Assembly (NCBI RefSeq): GCF_910589235.1
Contig: NC_060959.1
Coordinates: forward strand, 5,329,763 to 5,393,762
Length of the DNA: 64,000 nt
Source of the DNA: Vespa crabro
Taxonomy: Eukaryota; Arthropoda; Insecta; Hymenoptera; Vespidae
Direction of reading: 5' to 3'
Shown piece by piece: positions 50,737 to 62,329 of this stretch. A program made the position numbers and the translations under genes. A model generated the notes under the pieces. That model saw nothing but the letters and a program-made list of their open reading frames with translations, was not told the DNA's origin and made no database searches. Position 1 is the stretch's first letter; every line of letters begins with the position of its first letter.

Positions 50737-52456
50737 CGTGCCGTCACCGTCTCGTCGTATCGTGTGCGGATAAACGCGCGCGCGCACGTCTTCGCTTAGC
50801 TGCACCTTGCTCGCATGAGACAAAAAGAGGATCGACGACGCGTCGAATAGTAGCAAGCAAAGGTACAAACGAAAGAAAGGAAAGAAGGAAGGAATAGAGT
50901 TCGTGCGTCTTGCAAGACAAGGAAAATTCGAGGTAATTTCAGTTTGATCACCGCACCGACCATACCACTGTAGTAAGGAGCGCGCGGCAGAGAAGCTCCG
51001 GGTTACGCGCTCTTTATCGACGTTCTCCAGACTTTTCGACCACTCGCTCCTGATTTTAGAGCACCTAATGTATGCAAAAATGTGTATGCTCGAGCAGCGG
51101 CAATATTACGTATCGTGTGACGGTACATAAAGATACATACGCACTTACGTATATTATATACACATGCATATATATATATAGATATATATACATATATATA
51201 CATATATACGTATATGTATACTGCACGATACATTCATCGTGTAGACACATATATGCGCGCTCTTACACAGGAATATACGAGTACGTAAATGCACGTTTAT
51301 GTAGATTTGTCCGTGGAACCCGAACGCGTTGCGACGTTTGTAGGTGTGCGGCGCGCGCTCTGCCTGCGCGTCGTTTGCAACTACGGCTGTGGGCCGCTGG
51401 CAATCGTTCTTGCGACGCGCGTGAGAGAGGATCGTTGTTCTTTCGGTCCTTCTTTCGTCCTCTCGTTTCTTCGTTCGTTCGTTCGTTCGTTCTTTCGTCA
51501 ACCCATTTGTTCAATTCCCCGGTTGCTCAGGAAACGTATTATCAGTTACAAAACGTAAAACTAATCGACAACGTGAGAATAAAAGAGAGAAAGAGAGAGA
51601 GAAAGAGAGTGTAGGAGAAGAGAGGTAGCGCGAAGAACGAGGCGCGATCGTGGCGCGCCGATGATACGAGACGGTGCGTGGACCGACGACGTGCGGACAG
51701 AGACGACCGTGCGCAACCGAGATTCTTTCTTTGCTCACGTCGCCCCCGGCGTGACTTACCGAGGACACTATATATCTATGAGCGAGCGTAAAAAGCGTTT
51801 TGTGCGGCCGAAAGATCGAGTGGAAACACTGTCCCTTTTGCGAGGGCACAACCCTCCTTCTTGAAACTTTTAATACCGAAAAAAGAAGAGAGAGTAAGAG
51901 AGAGAGAGAAAGAGAAAAAGAGGGAGTTAAGAGAAAGTGGAAATACAAGAGAATATAGGGAATATAGAGGTAATAAAAAAAAAAAAATACAGATATTATT
52001 CTATTGAACGCCGAATATTTCTTTCTTCGTATATCCTTTTTGATCGTCTAAATTCATCGTATTTGCGCAGCAGCTAAAGGAAAGGAAAAGGTACGAAAAG
52101 AAAAAAAGGAAGAGATTTCGTTCGAAATTGCCCTTCAACGTACGATCCAACGTAACGAGCTAACTGACTTTCGTAGAGAATATCATCGGCTATCGGTCGT
52201 ATCCGACTTTCTCCCTCCCTCATACACGGCGCGCGGCAGCGGTCTCCGGCTTGCGCGCGCGCGCGGGCTACAGACGAAGGGCGCGAGCGGTGCTTGCGAT
52301 TCGAAAACTCCTTCGAGGATTGACCATGCGTACGAGCGAGCGACGAGCGATCGCTTGTGAGATCCCGTAGGAGTAGGAGAAAGGGGAAGAGTTGAAGGTG
52401 GTGGAGGTGGAAAACGAGGAGGAGGAGGAAGAGAAGGAGGACGACGACGACGACAA

Positions 52457-52460
52457 CGTC

Positions 52461-52494
<34 letters not shown>

Positions 52495-52520
52495 GAGAGA
52501 GGGAGAGAGGGAGGGAGGGA
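52457..52520. repeat. (GA)n tract
   Basis: GA dinucleotides with occasional interruption (GATA, GGGA). One of several GA tracts in the leader region. Confidence 0.85.
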
Positions 52521-53370
52521 AAAGAGAAGAGAATCGGCACGAGTATAGCGACGAAGTGAGGAGAAGCAAAGTGCCGCTTCGCGCGTTCGAACGAGCTACG
52601 GACTTTGCTACGCTATTGAACTTCGTTGATCGTAACAATCGATGTTGCTTTTCGTTCACATTTAACCGAGTTGTGCTCTGCGCGTTTAACAAGTTTCTTC
52701 GAGATTTACGCTTTCTTTTTTGCCTTCGCCTTCGCCTTCGCCTTCGATTCGTCGACGAGCAGCGACACTCTTGGACTTTTTCATTCGTCGGACTACTTTT
52801 CTCTTGTTTTCTCTTTCTTGCGGCACGTTGACGGTATAAAGTTGCGCACGAACGAACGAGGAGCTACTACGCGAGACAGATCTCGAGTTCAAAAAGAGAC
52901 ATTATACGACCGCTGCGACCATTATTCAACGACCTTGTTTCTTGTGCTTGTCTTTATGCAGGCTTAAAGGATACGTTATCATGAAGAGAATAGAAAAAAT
53001 TTTAACTTCGTTGTTCGCGCGAGAATGATCCGATGCAAGCGCGCGAATCCGCACGAGTGAGGGACGGTAAAAGGGAGATAGATCGAGAAAGAGAGAGAGA
53101 AAGCGATAGGGGTGGGGGGGGAAAGGTCGAAGCGCGAATACGCGTGCGGCCGGACAAAAAACGCGCGTAGAGCTCTGAACCTAAAGATAATACGCGGAAG
53201 CCGACGAGATCAAGTAGCTCTCTGTAACCCTTGATATCGCTAAGTGATATAAGAAAATAACTTTTACAGAGGTGTAAAAGAAGACGTGCACGTTGTCGTT
53301 GCCTTCAAGAAGACGAACGTGTGTGGTAAAGAAAGTGTAAGATAGAGCGAGTAAACGAGGAAGGAAAAGT

Positions 53371-53375
<5 letters not shown>

Positions 53376-53451
<76 letters not shown>
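53376..53451. repeat. (GA)n microsatellite immediately before a start codon
   Basis: About 38 uninterrupted GA units ending 30 bases before the ATG at 53482. It would lie in the 5' UTR or promoter. GA repeats bind GAGA-factor-type proteins in insects (family knowledge). Confidence 0.95.
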
Positions 53452-53452
<1 letters not shown>

Positions 53453-53481
53453 AAAGGGTGGTAACAGCGCTACGTGAAAGG

Positions 53482-55805
53482 ATGCAGCAGCACCGGGTGG
53501 AAACACAGATCCGTCACGAGGAGCAGATCCTGGAGGCGATAGATCAGTTGCGCCGACGTAAGGCGCGTCCCGATGCCGATCGTATTTGTAACTACCTGCT
53601 TCGAAAGTTTTCGGTAGATGTGCGAGATACGATTGCCGATCTTCATCGCTTAATCGAGGCTGAGAAGGTTATACAAGTTGATTACAAAGGTAATACAAGC
53701 TATAGAAACGCGTCCAAGTGGTCGCGTTTACAACTTTACAAAAATCGACCGGAAGGCTTCGTAAAGGAGAAACTGAATTCGGGGATGGTGGCTGGCGCGG
53801 TTGCCGAGCTCGTCGTCGAGGAACCGGATTACCTTGATCAAGGCGTGCCGGCTTATAGATTGGTCGAGCAGCTGCTCGATGGTGTTTCGAATCCTACCTC
53901 TAGGCGTATGGTCGAGGATTTCCTCGGGAAGGAAGTTGCGAGTGGTAATTTAACACGTCTCTCTAACGGCAATTATTCGCTGGTGGCGACATCCGACATG
54001 ACGACTGCAACCGAATCGACGCATCGTGAGACCTTCACCCTTGAGAATATAGAAAATGGTAACATTAGGCGTAAGGACTCACAAACGGTTTCCTCGACCA
54101 CTAGTGGCCCTTATGATTTCGATGAGACGGAGAATTTGACGATCGCCGATTCGGCTTCAAATACACCAAGGTCTTCGCGTCAAGCGAGTCCGAAGCCAGA
54201 AGCGTCGACCAAAAAGGAAGAATGTTTCGATATTCTCCTTACCAAAAATCAAGATCGTACCGAAGAAACTTCTCTCGATGGCGATCGAACGAAGGAGTCC
54301 GAGGATCCACTAGTTAGTGTCGACGAACGTAAGGACGACGCCAAAAGTACGGACAATCAGTGCCATAACCTCAAAAGATCCTCCAAATCAGAACGTAAGC
54401 AACGCCTACTCGTCAGGACAGATGATCCTATGGACATAGAGATCAAGTTCGAAGAGTTTCGCAAAGACAATAAAGAGGAATCTTCCACACAAAAAGAAAA
54501 GAGGGAGGACAACGAACATTTTAGCGAAGATCGCGACGACGAAGATGCTGGTAGGAGTTCTACGAACCCTTCCCCTACACCATCCAATGTCAATGTAGGT
54601 GGTTTCCGTAGTGCTCGTAGAAAGGTTCGTTTCTGCTCATTTATTATACTTAATTACACGAAATTATTAATGCTTTAACAATTATACAATCTCTTTTTTT
54701 TGTTCTTTGATTTCAACTCAAGACCATTTTCCAGAGAGCAAAAAAAGTCTTCGACCCATCTGATAACAACCTTGTAAGGCGAAAACGTGGTAGACAATCT
54801 GGTACTCAAAATAAAACTGCTACAATTCAAGAGCCTCAGGAAACTGTTAAACCACAAATTAAAGATGGGCCTTGTAGACAATGTAGTCTTTGCGCTAAAG
54901 AAAAACAAGAAGCATTAGTTGCCTGTCGAGATTGTACAGTAAGAGGTGAGTTCCATGGATCTTTGCTTTTCTTTAAAATAACTTTAAATGTTAGTATTAT
55001 ACATGTATATTTCGATTTTTTAGCCCATCCAAGTTGCATTTACAGTCCAGAAGAAATAATTCATAAAGCTGGTAGTAATTGGCAATGTGAACGTTGTAAG
55101 ACTTGTACCATCTGTTGTGAAACTTCAGATGCCGTAAGTTGAAATATTATTTTTGTAATAGTAATTTAATTATTTTCATATGTTAATTATTTTTCTGTGT
55201 TTTATAGGGACCACTAATTACTTGTTACTCCTGCGATGAAGCATATCATCATTGTTGCCATTCACCACGTGTTATAAATCCAAAATCAAATTTAAGGTGG
55301 CAGTGTAACGACTGCATTCAAAAACAACAGAAAACGAACAACAATCAAACTGTCACCCTTGTTTCTACACGACCTGATACTCCATCAAGTACACCTGTAT
55401 TACCGCCTGTTTTAAGTCCACAAGTGTCGCCTGCTCGCGCATCTTCTGATCAAATGGAAGACGATGTTACTAAAGATGGAATTGATCCAAATATCCCTGA
55501 CGCTTCAGATTGGACATCTGAACAAGTATATCAATATTTTGCCAGATTATTTCCTAAAGAAGCAGAAGTATTTAGACAACAAGTAAGTAACACAGAATAT
55601 ATTTCATTGCTTTAATTATGAAATAATTGTATTTCACATATTTGTTATATGTTTACAGGATATAGATGGTCATTCTCTTTTATTGATGAAAAGGTCGGAC
55701 GTATTAAGTGGACTTGACTTGCTCTTAGGCCCAGCACTAAAAATTTATAGACATGTTTTAAAACTTCAAGTTAGACGGGATGATCCGAAGCTTTATTGGT
55801 TGTAA
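53482..55805 (+). CDS. SAMD1-like winged-helix, tandem PHD finger and SAM domain chromatin protein
   Basis: Five exons in phase: 53482-54624, 54723-54945, 55024-55133, 55208-55582, 55659-55805. They encode 665 residues. Residues about 8-75 form a SAMD1/KAT6-type winged helix (ILEAIDQLRRRKARPDADRI ... YKGNTSYRNASKW), known in SAMD1 to bind unmethylated CpG DNA. Residues about 85-170 look like a second winged-helix or histone-H1-like module (GVPAYRLVEQLLDGVSNPTS). A long acidic/Ser-rich linker follows to about 380. A tandem double PHD finger lies at about 432-530, with Cys/His ligands in CRQCSLC, HPSC, CERCKTCTICC, CYSCDEAYHHCC and CNDC. A SAM domain ends the protein (WTSEQVYQYFARLFP ... LLLGPALKIYRHVLKLQ). 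The upstream in-frame codons lack ATG, fixing the start. Probable nuclear histone reader or repressor; I know no single vertebrate protein with exactly this order. Confidence 0.88.
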
Positions 55806-57645
55806 ATTTATTTTAATATTTTAAGAAAAATATTATCTATAGGGAAAATGTTAATGCTCACTATATGTTGTACAGATCAATTTTCTTAACTTTACACATT
55901 CTATGTTAATATCTTTTTCAATTCTATATATTTTTTCATATTATGCATATTGTGATAATCGGAATTGGAAAAGTGATAACGTCTGAAAACTGAAAAAATT
56001 TAGTACATAATATAGAGATTATTTATATAATTAGAGCGGAAAAACAGTTGTATTTCTTACACTGTAGCATCTCTGTTTAAAAGATGTTTACATCGTAAGT
56101 TGTATGTTATATACTTCTGTTGTATATCGTACAACAAGGGTTTTAAAGACTATTATGTTTAAATAATATAGTGAGTCTACAAATAGCCAGTCTTATAAGA
56201 AAATTGTAGTATAATAATATTGCATAGTTTTTATTTTTGTTACAATACATAGTAAGATAAATATTTAGCATCTTTTCGATACTCTATTTAAGGAACATCG
56301 ATATATTAATTTCAGATATATCTTCCTGTATAATAAATGTTTTGATATTTACATTGCATATTTTTATTACTAATAAGATAAAACTTTGTTTTCTGCTTTC
56401 TAGAAATGAGAATTATGAGATTAGTATTACTACATACATAGATAATTACTAATAATTACTAAGTTATGTAAAAATATTTGAAAATCTCTTTTACAAGCAG
56501 GAACTTACTTTTTTAGATACGAAGAAAAACTGTCCTGCCTTTGGTGATATCTCATTATTGCATTTTGAAAGTACTAACGATAATGTTAAAAAAACGTTAA
56601 TTTTTTTTATAAAATATAATAGATATATTATGCCATTTCACTTGTTATTCAACACTTTGTAAATTATGTAATATTATATGAATACTCAATTTTAACATTA
56701 TTATTCTTTTATATTTATAAAATATATAATTTTATTTACTATTGTATTTTTATTATAATTATTAAAAAACAATTATTACATAGCATAAATGCTGTGCCAA
56801 GATGTACATAAAATAACCTTTTTATTCATCAGCATATGATAACACATAATAGGGTCAATTTTATATAATGGAAAAGATTTATTGTATTAAACATCAATTT
56901 TTCCTAAATACTTTATTTTAAAACACATAAATCTTATGTCACAAAAATGTTTTAAGTCAACAGCTAATATTAACAAATTATCCATCTAGGATCATAATAA
57001 TATCTCATAAAAATGATAAATCTAGATTATTTCTATCAATGTACCCATAGATACAATTATTCATGTTTTATTATTATAGTGATAAAAATAAAGAAATAGT
57101 TTGGTTCTATAAAATCTGTGGTTTATGGAAAATTGTTATATTGGTTATTATAGAGTTGTTTGCCTTATAAATTATATTAAAAATAATATATGTGCCTATA
57201 ATGGCTTTTGATATTGATGTAAAAAAGTTGTACAGTCTTTAAACCAGTCTATCTCGTGCATACATTAATCATCTTCACTATTTTGATTGAATGTAAAAAG
57301 CATTAGTATCACATTGCATAATAATTCTTTCAAGACAACAAAAATTATAACTACTTATATAAGAACATTTATGACATGAAATACTTCAAACATATATGGT
57401 GTTTTACAGTATTGCACTCAATTAATACTTTTTTGGAATAATCAATTTTGAATTGATTACTTATGAAAGTTGAAAGCATGAAACATTAATGAATTAAATT
57501 GTTGCTTATTTTTACATATATATCATATCAAAACTTGTATTTAACTTATGAATTGTTGGATAGCATCTTGTAAGAAGCAAACATTTTAACAGTGCCAGAA
57601 TGTAAAGGGCAACTGTAATGTAAATATCTTTTATTCAAACTTTTG

Positions 57646-57705
<60 letters not shown>

Positions 57706-57751
57706 ATTTTAATAATCTCCAAAATTACTTAATATTCCAATAACAAGGTAC
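55806..57751. other. 3' UTR of the WH-PHD-SAM gene and convergent spacer
   Basis: About 1.9 kb of AT-rich DNA with no coding exon. It contains AATAAA-like hexamers on both strands. A long 3' UTR is likely for a regulatory gene. Nothing else recognised. Confidence 0.55.
57649..57702. repeat. (AT)n microsatellite
   Basis: Pure AT dinucleotide run about 50 bases downstream (on the minus strand) of the TMEM59-like stop codon. Confidence 0.94.
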
Positions 57752-59154
57752 TTAAACTTTTAAGTTAACATCCAATTCATCATTAACATCAGTATATTTA
57801 GGAGGAGGCTTTTTATGAAATGGTTCTTCATCTGGCATATACAATGTTACTTTACCTAATGCTTTCTGTTTATCAATAACAAATTCTCTTATATTATCAT
57901 ATGTTCTATATAAATACATACACACTGCAAGTAATGCTATTGCAGCTGCTGTAGCAGAAGCAAAACGTGCAGATGGCATACCAGCATGTCTTGATGCACA
58001 CTGAAACCAATCGGATCCAGGTATCCATGATGAAGTTGGTTCAGATTCTCCTGAATAGTCTGATGGAGTTTCATAGTCCATGGTCTACATTTTCATAGCA
58101 TTGAGATTACTTATTAAAAAGCATTTTATTTATAAAAAAATTATTTGCTTATAAAAAATTAGTAATTTTTCTTATAATGTTAAAGAAACATCTTTGCTAA
58201 TTAGTCTTAATTAATAATACACATTTAAAATATTGTAATATAAATATAAGACTTACCCCGGCATCCATTGGAACAGTTTTGATATAAGTTTGAGGTAATT
58301 TAAACCCATTGGAGTCCCACCACCTTGGAAGAAGCTCTTTTCGAATACCAGGGTCTGTTAGAATATCATTTTCTGGTATATCAGGATACATTAGTAATGT
58401 GTTAGAATCTACATATTCCTCTACATAGATAGCAATAGAAAAGAGTGATAACAAGTCGGAGACACGTTGTTTGGCCATAAAGTCACAACCAGTGCTGCAA
58501 GCATAGCGATCTTGTGGTTCTGCGTATGCTTCTGTGCATGCTATTGAAAGAAAGTTTAGTTACTTTTTCTTATATAACTAAAACAAAAAGATAAAAGCAA
58601 GCATTGTTTCCTACATTATTTAAGCTTAATATGTAATTAAAAATACAAAGATTTAACAGCTATAAGAATATTTTTAAACGTTATTGCCATGCATATTTTG
58701 TTAGCTGAAATATTTTTTTTAATGCTAAAAATTTAAAGCAATGTTTTTGTGGAATATTATTAAAATTAGAATGGAGTTAAATTTACAAGCTTCACAGGCA
58801 TCCCTAGTGCCATTTAAGCCATTGGGTTCCAGTCCATAATTCAAGTCCACTAAATTGAAAAATCTACAGCCTCGTTGACAACAAGACTTTATATACTTGC
58901 TCTGAAAGGAAGAATGAAAGTAATAATATGCGTATATAATCAAAAATATACTTTTCATAAGTTATACTATAGAAGCAAATTCATGGTTCTTAAAATCAAT
59001 ACAATATTCATACGTTTGTGAGAGAAAGTGGTGTTTTCTCACATAAAGTGATACAAGGATCTTCACGATTTAAAAAATTATAACATATGTCACAATACAC
59101 AATATTTATCAGAAATAACATTAAAAAGATAGTACTTTCTTTATACTTTTTCAT
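57752..59154 (-). CDS. TMEM59-like type I membrane glycoprotein
   Basis: Four exons in phase: 59014-59154, 58787-58901, 58257-58540, 57752-58084. They encode 290 residues (human TMEM59 323). The signal peptide is residues 1-21 (MKKYKESTIFLMLFLINIVYC). The lumenal Cys-rich domain matches TMEM59: SCCQRGCRFF, then RDACEASCTEAYAEPQDRYACSTGCDF. A Trp-rich juxtamembrane stretch (SSWIPGSDWFQCASRHAG) precedes one membrane span (about 225-245, FASATAAAIALLAVCMYLY). The cytoplasmic tail carries PPPKYTD, a PPxY motif that could bind WW domains of Nedd4-type ligases. Vertebrate TMEM59 works in Golgi glycosylation control, endosomal autophagy and Wnt receptor clustering; function here is inferred. Divergent from CCT3. 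Confidence 0.87.
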
Positions 59155-60044
59155 CTCAATTCGTGGTATATTAACAATCTATGTTTAGGAATCAAATGTT
59201 CTTAATAGGGAGGTCAAACTCATATAGGAAACTACAGTTGAAAACTAAATGTTATACCTTTACTGTCGATAGGTGCGCTAATATCGTCACCAACCATGTT
59301 CTCTCAGGAAAATAAACTATATAGTATATTATTATTTGCTATTTTGTAAAATTTCAATAATATTAACTATATTATAAAATTACATGTATTAAAAGTGAAC
59401 ATGATCATTAATTGATATATCATAATGTTATATTGATTTGTAATTAACTTTTTTAATGTAGAATTACAAAATGGGTTTCTATGATCAAAGCTTAAATGAC
59501 TCATACAAATAAGTCTTAAGATATACATTCGTAGAATTTAATTGTTGTTATTAAAATAAATACTAATATAAAAAAATAATATATTCAATATTTATGTTTT
59601 CAATGTTTATGAATTATACTTTGCATTCTAAATGATTAATAACATGGAATGTTGATATTGCGCGTTCGAATGGTATATACATCATATTTATGAATTTTTT
59701 TTTTTTTATTTATATGTTACTCGTTTTACAGCACTATTGCTATAGATAATGAAACTTTTTCCTATAGGTATATATAAAATTTACATTAAGATTAAAATAT
59801 AAAACGATCTTATTTCGTGATTTAGAACGTATTTATAAACATCTTATTTGAATAACGTATTACCCGCGATTGGGTTCGTTCATATTTGTCGGCATTCGTG
59901 AGTAACTAATCCATTGGTACGAGGTTGTTTCGTTGTTAATCTTTCCATTCTTGTCTAAAAAAGAGTACTAAGTATATTTAGTATCTCAATATAAAGAAAG
60001 ATTGTTTATTTGTTTCGCTTTACAATTAATTGAAGATCGAAAAA
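59155..60044. promoter_or_regulatory. Bidirectional promoter region TMEM59-like / CCT3
   Basis: 890 bp separates the two divergent ATGs. On the minus strand a GC-richer piece at 59255-59305 ends at a splice-donor-like GTATAA (last exon base near 59260) and contains a short ATG frame reading MVGDDISAPIDSK. It may be a 5' exon of the minus-strand gene. Around 59860-59960 a second GC-richer patch is the likely CCT3 promoter/leader. No specific factor sites assigned. Confidence 0.4.
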
Positions 60045-60434
60045 ATGTTTGGACCAGGAGCTGCTCCTATTGTAGTATTAAGTAAGTTGAAAATCATGAA
60101 GACGATTAGCGTTTGTTTGTCAAATTAAAACGAAAATTGTATTTAACGCAATGTCGTGTGCTTTAATCATTGCAGGTCAGAATACGAAACGAGAGACAGG
60201 AAGAAAGGTACAAAAAGAAAATATTCAAGCAGGAAAGGTAAGTGGTCTGAAGCCGAATAATTCGTGATCTTGAAACTCCTTTTATGGACTTTTTCCATCT
60301 TGACACACCCACGTGCACTTATATTATGAATATTGCGAGAATTTTTCAAAAATTGTCGAAAGCTATAAATTGAATTTATTTAAAATTTGATTTCTTTTCT
60401 CTCTATATGTATTTCATTAAGCAAAATAATAATA

Positions 60435-60487
<53 letters not shown>

Positions 60488-62189
60488 TGAGTGAATACCG
60501 ATTTTATTTTGTTACTGTATTATTAAAAATATAAAGATAAATTTCTTTTTGTAAAGGCAATTGCAGATGTCATTAGAACATGTCTGGGTCCACAAGCAAT
60601 GTTAAAAATGCTGATGGATCCAATGGGTGGTATTGTTATGACAAACGATGGAAATGCTATTCTCCGTGAAATTACAGTACAGCATCCAGCTGGAAAATCA
60701 ATGATTGAAATAGCTAGAACTCAAGATGAAGAAGTTGGAGATGGTACAACTTCTGTGATTGTGTTAGCAGGGGAAATTCTGGCTACTGCAGAACCATTTT
60801 TAGAACAAAGCATGCATCCTACTGTTATTATACGAGCATATCGACAAGCTTTAGAAGATATGGTGATAATTCTAAATGAACAAGTCAGTATGGATCTTGA
60901 TTGTAATGATCGCAATAAATTGATTCAAGTGATAAACTCATGTGTAGGAACCAAGTTTATAGGACGTTGGGCCAAATTAGCTTGTCAGATTGCATTGGAT
61001 GCAGTTAGTACTGTAATGTTAGAAGAAAATGGCCGTAAAGAGATAGATATTAAGCGTTATGCAAAAGTTGAAAAAATTCCTGGAGGATCTATTGAAGATA
61101 GCACTGTTCTTAAGGGTGTCATGTTTAATAAAGATGTAACACATCCAAAAATGAGACGTTATATAAAAAATCCTAGGATTGTTCTGTTGGACTGTCCTTT
61201 GGAATATAAAAAGGGAGAATCCCAAACAAATATTGAAATATTAAAAGACACTGATTTTACAAGAATTTTGGAACTGGAAGAAGAACATGTAAAAAAAATT
61301 TGTGAAGATATAATTTTAGTTAAACCAGATTTAGTAATTACTGAAAAGGGTGTTTCAGATTTAGCGCAACACTATCTTGTAAAAGCTGGAATTTCTGCTA
61401 TTCGTCGTTTAAGAAAAAGTGATATTAATAGAGTAGCAAGAGCTTGTGGTGCAACAGTAGTAAATCGTACTGAAGAACTTAGAGAAGAAGATGTTGGAAC
61501 TAAAGCTGGGCTTATGGAAATAAAAAAAGTAGGAGATGAATACTTTTGCTTTATTGCAGATTGTAAAGATCCTAAAGCTTGTACAATAATTTTACGAGGT
61601 GCTAGTAAAGATGTACTGAATGAAACTGAACGAAACTTGCAAGATGCTTTACATGTTGCACGGAACCTTCTTTTAGAACCTAAACTAGTACCAGGTATAT
61701 AAAATATATTAAATTTAACATAAGAATAAGATATAATGATCTCAATTGAGTTATGATCTAATGGTTATATTTATTATAGGTGGTGGTGCCGTTGAAATGG
61801 CAGTTTCTCGCCTTTTGTCTGAGAAAGCAGCAGGTCTTGCTGGTGTCGAACAATGGCCATACAAAGCAATTGCACATGCTTTAGAAATAATTCCTAGAAC
61901 ATTGGCACAGAATTGTGGAGCAAATACTATTAGAACATTGACAGCTCTTCGTGCAAAGCACACAACAGAAGGAACAACTTGGGGGATTGATGGAGAAACA
62001 GGACAATTGGTTGACATGAAGGAACGTGGAATTTGGGAACCACTTTCAGTTAAATTACAAACATATAAAACCGCTATAGAAACTGCTATTTTGCTCTTGA
62101 GAATTGATGATATTGTGTCAGGAAGTAAAAAGAAGAAATCTGATAATGAATCACCAAGTCAAGTGACCGAAGAATCCATGAAAGATTAA
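60045..62189 (+). CDS. CCT3: T-complex protein 1 subunit gamma (CCT3)
   Basis: Cytosolic group II chaperonin subunit that folds actin and tubulin. Four coding exons in phase: 60045-60081, 60176-60237, 60557-61694, 61780-62189. They encode 548 residues (human 545). The small first exon gives MFGPGAAPIVVL. Chaperonin signatures are the apparent TCP-1 blocks IRTCLGPQAMLKMLMDP and NDGNAILREITVQHP, with the ATP-binding GDGTT at 94-98. C-terminal landmarks are GGGAVEMAVS, ALEIIPRTLAQNCG and the ATPase-site segment TWGIDGETGQLVDM. The C-terminal tail is lysine-rich and disordered (SGSKKKKSDNES). The intron after 60237 contains an (AT)n run. A good AATAAA signal follows at 62320. Confidence 0.97.
60440..60485. 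repeat. (AT)n microsatellite in CCT3 intron
   Basis: Pure AT dinucleotide run about 70 bases before the acceptor of the third CCT3 exon. Confidence 0.93.
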
Positions 62190-62319
62190 ATTATATAATT
62201 TTTCTCTTAAATTTCAATTGCTTGTATCTACATTAAGAATTAATTATTTGCAGTCGTAATTGTGTTGAACTTTCATTTGAATATTTACACGCTTCACCTT
62301 TGTGTATGCATTTTCATAC

Positions 62320-62325
62320 AATAAA
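62320..62325 (+). terminator. Polyadenylation signal of CCT3
   Basis: AATAAA hexamer about 130 bases after the CCT3 stop, followed by further AATAAA-like copies. Confidence 0.55.
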
Positions 62326-62329
62326 AATA

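Larger units (their letters stand above)
49714..53481. promoter_or_regulatory. GC- and CpG-rich promoter/5' leader region of the WH-PHD-SAM gene
   Basis: From about 50150 the base composition shifts sharply from AT-rich to CG-dinucleotide-rich and stays so until the coding start at 53482. Long apparent open frames on both strands (for example Ser-Pro repeats near 50690-50740) come from (CGTCTC)n and (CGTCGC)n hexamers, (GA)n runs and CpG richness; they have no conserved domain. I interpret the region as promoter plus untranslated leader exon(s) of the downstream gene. A possible donor (TTCGAG, then GTAATTTC) is near 50931. 49714-50100 is ordinary AT-rich spacer. Confidence 0.5.

Noticed and set aside
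50598..50897. Open frame with long Ser-Pro dipeptide run
   Set aside because: It is the translation of a CGTCTC/CGTCGC hexamer repeat in a CpG-rich leader; no domain, no splice partner, and frames are open on both strands.
51072..51614. 180-codon plus-strand frame
   Set aside because: Tyr/Ile-rich run from an AT/GTAT microsatellite followed by a TTCG repeat; no recognisable protein features.
52183..52692. 169-codon minus-strand frame with Ser/Leu and Pro runs
   Set aside because: Generated by (GA)n and GGAGGA tracts read on the opposite strand; overlaps several other equally long compositional frames.
53458..53481. In-frame extension before the WH-PHD-SAM start
   Set aside because: Begins at GTG without an ATG and lies next to the GA repeat; the ATG at 53482 starts just before the conserved winged helix.
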